From: Microcaldota archaeon
GTDB lineage: Archaea; Micrarchaeota; Micrarchaeia; Norongarragalinales; Norongarragalinaceae
NCBI GenBank assembly: GCA_016207165.1
Contig: JACQQD010000009.1
Coordinates: 1-64,000 of the forward strand
Reading direction: 5' to 3'
Length of the DNA: 64,000 nucleotides
Shown here: positions 58,833 to 64,000 of the stretch, piece by piece
Layout of the letters: each line of letters starts with the position of its first letter
Numbering within the stretch: position 1 is the stretch's first letter
Program-made: the position numbers and the translations under genes
The notes under the pieces: model-generated
Told to the model about the DNA's origin: nothing
Databases searched by the model: none
What the model saw: the letters and a program-made list of their open reading frames with translations, nothing else

Positions 58833-58945
58833 ATTGAACCAAACGTAAGACATTTCGTTGACTGTCGAACTTTCTTTGTTTTTGGTTTTCGGGGTGTTGG
58901 TCTCTAGGGTATTTCCCGCCCAAAAATTCCGTGGTTTCAGAAAGG

Positions 58946-58957
58946 TATTTATATATC
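58946..58957 (+). promoter_or_regulatory. TATA box of ftsZ1
   Basis: TATTTATATATC lies 55-66 nt before the ATG at 59012 and predicts a start near 58977. The 110 bp between the ligase stop and this box hold no gene that I can see. Confidence 0.6.
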
Positions 58958-59011
58958 TTTGCGATTTTTAAATGGAATTCGTTTCACAGACGTTTTCAGA
59001 GGGCGATTAGC

Positions 59012-60085
59012 ATGATGGAAGACCTGGTTAAAGATGCGATGCGGAACCAACCCGCGCAACGCAGCAACATGGATGACTCCGTTGAGGAAATCAAGATTGT
59101 CGTGATCGGCGTAGGTGGAGGGGGCAACAACACCGTCAACCGCCTCAAGCGCCTCAACGTCCGCGGCGCCGAACTCATGGCTTGCAACACGGATCGCCAG
59201 CACCTCAACTTGTTGGACGAAAGCATCACTAAACTGCTCATCGGCAAAAGCGTGACCAAGGGCTTGGGAGCCGGCGGCTTTCCTGAAGTCGGCATGAAGT
59301 GCGCGGAAGTGGACCGGCCGGCTTTGGAGAAGGCGTTCCAGGGTTGCCACCTCGTCTTCGTCTGCTCGGGCATGGGCGGCGGAACCGGCACCGGAGCAGC
59401 ACCGGTGGTTGCGCAAGTCGCCAAGGAGCAGGGCGCCATCGTCGTTTCCATGGTCACCTACCCGTTCGCATTGGAGCGCGCCCGGGTTCGGAAGGCGGAC
59501 GACGGCATCCAACGCCTGCGTGAAGTCTCCGACTCCGTCATTATCCTGGACAACAACCGCTTGGTGCAGTTGGTGCCTAACCTCCCCATGAACCAGGCGT
59601 TTTTGGTGGCCGACGAGATTTTGGCCAAAGCCATTGGCGGCTTGGTGTTCACCATCACGCAACCCAGCTTAGTCAACATCGACTTTGCGGACGTCCGTGC
59701 GGTCATGACTCAAGGCGACGTCGGCATGATTGCCGTTGGTTCAGGCAAGGGTGCCAACAAGGTCGAGGACGCCGTGGAAGGCGTTTTGCAGAACCGCTTG
59801 TTGGACGTGGACTTTGCGGGTGCGTCCGGTGCATTGATTCACATTGCCGGCGGCAACGACTTGACGTTGGGTGACGCCATTAAAGCGGGTGAAATGATTA
59901 CCGAGCAGATGGACCCCAACGCGTCCGTCAAGTGGGGCGCGCGCCTGGTTCCGGAATACGATGGCAAGCTGGAAATCACGGCCATTGTCACGGGCGTCAA
60001 GTCGCCGCACGTGATGGGAAGGAAGGCCGCTCAAGCGCAAGCCGTCACCCAGAAAGCGGGTTACGACATTGAAATCATTGGATGA
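59012..60085 (+). CDS. ftsZ1: cell-division GTPase FtsZ, copy 1
   Basis: 357 aa. ATG 59012 with GAGGGCG upstream; longer in-frame starts precede the predicted transcription start. Tubulin signature GGGTGTGAAP, NTVNRL near the N-terminus, and T7-loop residues NIDFADVRAVM. The short C-terminus ends YDIEIIG, consistent with the conserved tail peptide that binds partners such as SepF. Archaea with two FtsZ paralogues use them for different steps of division. It is followed by a separate transcription unit for copy 2. Confidence 0.96.
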   Translation: MMEDLVKDAMRNQPAQRSNMDDSVEEIKIVVIGVGGGGNNTVNRLKRLNVRGAELMACNTDRQHLNLLDESITKLLIGKSVTKGLGAGGFPEVGMKCAEVDRPALEKAFQGCHLVFVCSGMGGGTGTGAAPVVAQVAKEQGAIVVSMVTYPFALERARVRKADDGIQRLREVSDSVIILDNNRLVQLVPNLPMNQAFLVADEILAKAIGGLVFTITQPSLVNIDFADVRAVMTQGDVGMIAVGSGKGANKVEDAVEGVLQNRLLDVDFAGASGALIHIAGGNDLTLGDAIKAGEMITEQMDPNASVKWGARLVPEYDGKLEITAIVTGVKSPHVMGRKAAQAQAVTQKAGYDIEIIG

Positions 60086-60149
60086 GTAAGAGTATCACGT
60101 TTACGACATGAAGGGCCGTTTGGTTTTTTGCGGCCCGGATGAAAAAGTG

Positions 60150-60180
60150 ACTTGACGGATTTCGCCGTCAAGTTGCTTTT
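60150..60180 (+). terminator. hairpin terminator between ftsZ1 and ftsZ2
   Basis: CTTGACGG-ATTTCG-CCGTCAAG (perfect 8-bp, extendable to 9) followed by TTGCTTTT, plus a second GGGCCG/CGGCCC hairpin at 60113-60136. Together they probably terminate ftsZ1. A 146-nt leader with no other gene seen precedes ftsZ2. Confidence 0.55.
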
Positions 60181-60326
60181 AACCTTCCAGAAGCGTTGAC
60201 CAGCGTTTTGGGAGGCAAATGCAACCCACCGGAAAAACAGAAGCGCTTTTTCCGATGAGTGAGCGGTAGCCATTCCAGGGGTGGCTATGGCTTTGGTTTG
60301 AATCCCGTCGGAGATGGTGTGAAGGT

Positions 60327-61397
60327 ATGGCAATGGAAGGCATTTTGGCGGATGCGTTGAAGAGTTCGCCGACGCGTGAGGAAACGAAGAAAGAGTTTGA
60401 CTCGTCCCACATCAAGATCAGCGTGGTGGGCGTGGGCGGCGCGGGCACCAACACGGTGGCGCGTCTGCACAAGATGGGCATTCAAAGTGCCAGCACGATC
60501 GCGGTCAACACGGACCAGAATCACCTCAAGATGGTGGACTGTGATCGAAGGCTGTTGATTGGCGGCAAGATGACGCGCGGCTTGGGGGCCGGAGGCTTTC
60601 CTGAAGTCGGCATGAAGTGCGCGGAACAGGCGCGCGACCGATTCGCGGATTTGTTGAAGGATTCGGAACTCGTATTTATTTGCGCGGGCATGGGCGGCGG
60701 AACAGGCACCGGAGCGGCACCCGTCATTGCCGACGTGGCCAAGCAACACGGAGCCATGGTGGTTTCCATGGTCACCTACCCGTTCGCGTTGGAGCGCGCC
60801 CGCTTGGAAAAAGCGGACTGGGGTTTGGAGGCCTTGCGCAACGTTTCGGATACAACTGTAATCATCGACAACAACCGGTTGGTCTCGTACGTGCCGAATT
60901 TGCCGATGAACCAGGCGTTTGCTGTGGCGGACACCTTGGTGGCGCGGTCCGTCAAGGGCATTGCTGACACCATCATGCTTCCCAGCTTGATGAACATTGA
61001 CTTTGCGGACGTGCGCATGATCATGGGCAACGCCGGAGTGGCCATGATTTCAGTTGGCGAAGGCCAGGGCAACAACAAGGTGGAGGCCGCGGTGAAAAAC
61101 ACGCTGGAACACCCCTTGCTGGATGTCGACTACGCGGGCTCCAAAGGCGCTTTGGTGTTGGTCCAAGGCGGCAGCCAATTGACGTTGGGTGAAGCCATTG
61201 CCGTGGGCGAGGGCATCACCGAGAATTTCGACCCCAACGCCTACGTCAAGTGGGGTGCGCGCCTGGTTCCTGAAATGGGTGACCGCATTTCCGTGATGAG
61301 CATCGTGACGGGAGTCACCTCGCCGCACGTGGTCGGCAAGGAAAAGCGCGAGCCCAAGAACGAAAAAGCCTTCGGGTTGGACCTCGTCCAGTTCTAA
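60327..61397 (+). CDS. ftsZ2: cell-division GTPase FtsZ, copy 2
   Basis: 356 aa. GVGGAGTNTVAR, GGGTGTGAAP and NIDFADVRMIM are intact, so GTP binding and hydrolysis are expected. Closely parallel to copy 1 throughout the core, but with its own N-terminal extension of 27 residues and a tail ending GLDLVQF, a likely partner-binding peptide. A strong hairpin-and-T-tract terminator follows the stop. The upstream spacer has its own hairpins, so the two ftsZ genes may be expressed at different levels. Confidence 0.96.
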   Translation: MAMEGILADALKSSPTREETKKEFDSSHIKISVVGVGGAGTNTVARLHKMGIQSASTIAVNTDQNHLKMVDCDRRLLIGGKMTRGLGAGGFPEVGMKCAEQARDRFADLLKDSELVFICAGMGGGTGTGAAPVIADVAKQHGAMVVSMVTYPFALERARLEKADWGLEALRNVSDTTVIIDNNRLVSYVPNLPMNQAFAVADTLVARSVKGIADTIMLPSLMNIDFADVRMIMGNAGVAMISVGEGQGNNKVEAAVKNTLEHPLLDVDYAGSKGALVLVQGGSQLTLGEAIAVGEGITENFDPNAYVKWGARLVPEMGDRISVMSIVTGVTSPHVVGKEKREPKNEKAFGLDLVQF

Positions 61398-61470
61398 GCC
61401 CAACGGGTTGGAACCGTTGGTCCAGAGGACCAACGGATTTCTCCTGTGGGCTTGTTTTTTTTTCTTTTCA
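61396..61470 (+). terminator. strong terminator of ftsZ2
   Basis: A perfect 10-bp hairpin CCGTTGGTCC-AGA-GGACCAACGG (61414-61436) sits inside an outer AAGCCCA/TGGGCTT pairing and is followed by a run of nine T and a T/C tract. The first bases overlap the stop codon. Confidence 0.75.
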
Positions 61471-61523
61471 CGCTTTCGGAACCCACCTTCTCTGACGGGT
61501 CTCTGAAATACGGGAAAAGGGGA

Positions 61524-61600
61524 CTGGATCCGCTAACTGGCCGTCCAAGGTCTTTTGAACGCCTTCGGGTGTTCGCTCTCTGGGGACGCGTCGGGGATCC
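61524..61600 (-). ncRNA. candidate small structured RNA between ftsZ2 and serB
   Basis: On the minus strand a TATAAAAG (61618-61625) points to a start near 61597. The predicted RNA begins and ends with GGATCC, which can pair. Within it, CGTCC/GGACG and GAACACC/GGCGTTC helices nest. On the plus strand the inner hairpin is capped by a UUCG tetraloop, and outer AAAGGGG/CCCCTTT pairs extend the stem, so strand choice is open. No reading frame explains the conservation of pairing. Family unknown. Confidence 0.35.
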
Positions 61601-61617
61601 TTTTCCCCTTTCTCCCA

Positions 61618-61625
61618 CTTTTATA
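61618..61625 (-). promoter_or_regulatory. TATA box reading into the intergenic RNA candidate
   Basis: TATAAAAG on the minus strand lies downstream of serB with no protein gene to serve; it supports a small RNA or is a chance A+T patch. Confidence 0.35.
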
Positions 61626-61694
61626 TTGGGACCAGCAACGCGCAAAGATTCTTGCCCTGTCTGAAGCGCAAGTGTTTGGATACGTTTTAGGCAG

Positions 61695-62345
61695 TTAAGC
61701 GAAATGTTTGGAGCACACGTTTTGGACGTGTGGAACCAGTTCCATCAAGTCGTCGCCATCCAATGCCAAGCTCGCTTTCTGTTTCACGGCGGGTTTGGCG
61801 TTAAAGGCGATGGAGTGCGCCGAGTTTTCAAACATGGAGACGTCCGTCGCGCCGTCGCCAACCGAAATGGTGCGTTCCGGTGGAATGCCGGTCTGGTTTT
61901 GAATTTGCAAAAGCAAGTCGCCTTTGTTGTCCGTGACGCGGGCGATGCATTGTCCGGTCAGGACTTTGTTTTGGACTACGAGTTCGTTGGCGTGCACGTA
62001 GTCAAAGACGCGTCCGTGGGGCAAAATCGACAGCACGTTGGAAAACGAGCCGGTGATGACGGCGATTTTGAAGCTGTTTTTCTTGAGCCAGGAAACAAAG
62101 GGCAAAAAATTGTCACGGTACTGGATGCGGGAGGCCACGGCGTGCAAGTCGTTTTGGGTCAGGCCGGCCAATGCCCTGGTTTTCAGGTGGATGGTTTCGC
62201 TGAAACGGTGTTTTCCTTCCATGGTTTCCCGGGTGATTTTGGCGACGTAGGCACGCTTTCCGGCGAGGTCCGCAAGTTCGTCGATGATTTCCTGGCGGAT
62301 GAGCGTCGAATCGAAATCAAATGAGATGAGGCGTTCTTCAAGCAC
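61695..62345 (-). CDS. serB: phosphoserine phosphatase
   Basis: 216 aa from GTG 62345, which overlaps the serA stop by 8 nt. HAD-family signature FDFDSTLI at residues 9-16, the ITGSFSN loop, and GDGATDVSMFENS. It performs the last step of serine synthesis. Substitutions that would inactivate it are not seen. Third gene of the ser unit (aminotransferase, SerA, SerB). Confidence 0.92.
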   Translation of the reverse strand: MLEERLISFDFDSTLIRQEIIDELADLAGKRAYVAKITRETMEGKHRFSETIHLKTRALAGLTQNDLHAVASRIQYRDNFLPFVSWLKKNSFKIAVITGSFSNVLSILPHGRVFDYVHANELVVQNKVLTGQCIARVTDNKGDLLLQIQNQTGIPPERTISVGDGATDVSMFENSAHSIAFNAKPAVKQKASLALDGDDLMELVPHVQNVCSKHFA

Positions 62346-63303
62346 GCTGAACCACCGGGAGTTGGTTGACGGAGGCAACGGGCTGGCCGTTCAAGGCATC
62401 CAATAGAAGCTGTGCGGCCAGGACCGAAGCGTTGCGCTGGCTTTCCTGCGTTGAGGCGCCCAAGTGCGGCGTGGCGACCACGCGGGGGTGGGCCACGAGT
62501 TTTGCGGACGTGCTTTCAAGGGGGATGGGCTCCTTTTCAAAGACGTCCAGTCCCGCGGCCGCGACTTTTCCGGTGTTTAGCGCATTCAGGAGGGCTTGCT
62601 CGTTGATGATGCCGCCGCGGGCCGCGTTGACCAGCATTATGCCGTCCTTCATTTGGTTGAACGCGTGGACGTCAAGCAAGTTGCGGGTGGAGTCGTTCAG
62701 CGGTGCGTGGATGGAGAGGATGTCGCTTTGCGTGTACAGTTCCTCCAATGAAGCCATGGTCACGTGCATGGCGGCGGCTTTTTCTTCGGCCAGGAAGGGG
62801 TCGTACGCCAGGACGTGAGCACCGAAGGCGTTCAGGATTTTGGCCACGATTTTGCCGACGGCGCCCACGCCGATTAGTCCCACGGTTTTTCCGGCGATTT
62901 CCGTGCCCGTGAATTTCGTTCGCTCCCATTGGTTTTGCTTCATGGTTTCCAGGGCGGGTTTGAGTTGGCGGATGGCGGCCAGCAACAACGCCACGGCCAT
63001 TTCGGCGGCGGCTTGCGCGTTGGCTCCCGGCGCGTTGACCACCATTATTCCAAGGCGCGTGGCTTCTGGGACGTTGATGTTATCCACGCCGGTTCCCGCT
63101 CTGCCGACGGCTTTCAGGTTTTTTCCGGCGGAAAGAACGGCGGCGGTGACCTGGGTGCCGCTGCGTACCATGAGGGCGTCGTATCCTGGAATTTTTCCGG
63201 TGAGTTGGGCCTCGTCCATCCCGTAGGCTTCGTCCACGGCCGCCTGGCTTTTCAGTAGGGTCAGGGCGTCGGGGTGGATTTTGTCGGTGACGAGGACTTT
63301 CAT
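62338..63303 (-). CDS. serA: D-3-phosphoglycerate dehydrogenase (short form)
   Basis: 321 aa. The NAD-binding GLIGVGAVGKIVAK, RAGTGVDNINV, catalytic Arg in NAARGGIINE, Glu in LDVFEKEP and His in TPHLGAST are intact. No C-terminal ACT or intervening domain is present, so serine feedback inhibition through ACT is unlikely. The ATG overlaps the aminotransferase stop in an ATGA. Confidence 0.94.
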   Translation of the reverse strand: MKVLVTDKIHPDALTLLKSQAAVDEAYGMDEAQLTGKIPGYDALMVRSGTQVTAAVLSAGKNLKAVGRAGTGVDNINVPEATRLGIMVVNAPGANAQAAAEMAVALLLAAIRQLKPALETMKQNQWERTKFTGTEIAGKTVGLIGVGAVGKIVAKILNAFGAHVLAYDPFLAEEKAAAMHVTMASLEELYTQSDILSIHAPLNDSTRNLLDVHAFNQMKDGIMLVNAARGGIINEQALLNALNTGKVAAAGLDVFEKEPIPLESTSAKLVAHPRVVATPHLGASTQESQRNASVLAAQLLLDALNGQPVASVNQLPVVQRA

Positions 63304-64000
63304 TGCGCGGTCACCAATTCCGTTGGATGCATGACGCGCATCAGTGCTTCGGTGCAATGCGCCATGCTTCGGCATTCTTGGGGGCCGATGTGGGCGATGC
63401 GCAGCATTTTTTCTTTCCAGACGCCTTGGCCGCCGGCGATCTGGATGCCTTGTTTCGCCAAGGCGTTTTTGATTTCTTTGGCTTGGTCTGTGAGAAACGC
63501 GGTGATGGTGGCGGATTGGAAGCCTTGTTCGGCAAAGTTCTCAAATCCGGTGGCTTCCACGGCCTCTCGGGCCATGCGCGCCGCGTCCTCGTGCAGTTGA
63601 ATGCGGGCGTCCAGTCCCTCTTCAAACAATTCCTGCAACGCGTTCTGAAGGCCGTAAAACGTGGGCAAACTGGGGGTGTACGGCGTTTCGTTTCGCTCGT
63701 AGAATTTCTTGTAGCGTTTGAGGTCCAAGCCGTAGGTAGGAATGCGTTTTTTGGATTCGATTTCTTGCATGGCTTCGCTTGAAACCATCACAAACCCCAG
63801 TCCCGGCGGCGCCGCCAGGCTTTTCTGGGAGGCGGAGGTGCACGCGTCGATGCCCCACCCCTTGCAATCCAGTTCCATGCCGCCCAAGGAACTGACGGCG
63901 TCCACGAGGATGCGGGCGCCGTTTTTCTTTGCCACGCTCGCCACGCCTTTCACGTCGTTGGTCACTCCGGTGGCCGTCTCGTTTTGCACCATGCACACCC
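63300..64000 (-). CDS. class V aminotransferase, N-terminus beyond the window
   Basis: The C-terminal 232 residues are visible. VQNETATG, the LVDAVSSLGG strand and SQKSLAAPPG with the PLP-binding Lys identify the serine-pyruvate/alanine-glyoxylate branch of class V aminotransferases. Co-transcription with serA and serB argues that it is the phosphoserine aminotransferase of the pathway. The first part of the gene, including the substrate-binding N-terminus, lies outside. Confidence 0.88.
   Translation of the reverse strand, partial: VCMVQNETATGVTNDVKGVASVAKKNGARILVDAVSSLGGMELDCKGWGIDACTSASQKSLAAPPGLGFVMVSSEAMQEIESKKRIPTYGLDLKRYKKFYERNETPYTPSLPTFYGLQNALQELFEEGLDARIQLHEDAARMAREAVEATGFENFAEQGFQSATITAFLTDQAKEIKNALAKQGIQIAGGQGVWKEKMLRIAHIGPQECRSMAHCTEALMRVMHPTELVTAQ

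Noticed and set aside
1-64000. CRISPR arrays, insertion sequences, prophage genes or rRNA genes
   Set aside because: No regularly spaced direct repeats, transposase or integrase motifs, phage structural genes or rRNA segments were recognised on reading both strands.

Overview
The window is chromosomal DNA from an archaeon, most likely a DPANN-type lineage; Diapherotrites or Micrarchaeota would fit, but the sequence alone does not settle it. The archaeal signature is clear: aIF2-beta, aIF1A, aIF5A, MCM, Alba, LSm, Rio1, AlaX, the archaeal form of triosephosphate isomerase, archaeal riboflavin synthase, CTP-type riboflavin kinase, two FtsZ genes, TATA boxes 20-40 bp upstream of starts, and T-rich 3' ends. 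Genes are tightly packed, with many ATGA/GTGA overlaps and frequent GTG or TTG starts. I saw no CRISPR array, transposase, prophage or rRNA operon.

Layout. 1-2.7 kb: surface and lipoprotein genes. 2.9-8.0 kb: SMC ATPase with a 541-aa intein in its P-loop. 8.1-13.9 kb: a giant sequon-rich secreted protein and an anchored surface protein related to the one at 807. 14.1-17.1 kb: thiE-thiC-thiL, then Alba. 17.6-20.2 kb: tRNA-Val, a possible frameshifted remnant, two related small genes, a candidate structured RNA, a tiny basic protein, AlaX and tRNA-Ala. 20.2-24.1 kb, minus strand: HIT, LSm, MinD with an overlapping partner, NYN nuclease, a degenerate receiver, TatD. 24.2-36.7 kb: information processing (aIF5A, SerRS, MCM, aIF2-beta/aIF1A/Rio1, ArgRS) with a presenilin-type protease, a TauE-like transporter, TIM and a glycosyltransferase-like gene. 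36.7-43.1 kb: a 2114-aa cell-envelope protein. 43.1-47.6 kb: a UbiA-type prenyltransferase and a row of small membrane proteins. 47.6-51.5 kb: a five-gene riboflavin/FMN cluster mixing bacterial-type (RibBA, RibD) and archaeal-type (RibC, RibK) enzymes. 51.5-56.2 kb, minus strand: a second row of small membrane proteins with a receiver-like protein and DUF424. 56.3-61.4 kb: inositol-phosphatase family enzyme, DNA ligase, ftsZ1, ftsZ2. 61.7-64 kb, minus strand: phosphorylated serine pathway (aminotransferase, SerA, SerB).

The most interesting observation is a family of dispersed two-hairpin elements at 27417, 44598, 46796 and 53703. Each sits 0-17 nt after a stop codon, between co-directional genes, in the same orientation relative to transcription. 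The stems differ by compensatory changes, while a 19-nt loop in one hairpin and the core of the other are conserved. This looks like an undescribed structured 3'-UTR or intercistronic RNA element. The second theme is two clusters of small membrane proteins of unknown function flanking the riboflavin operon.
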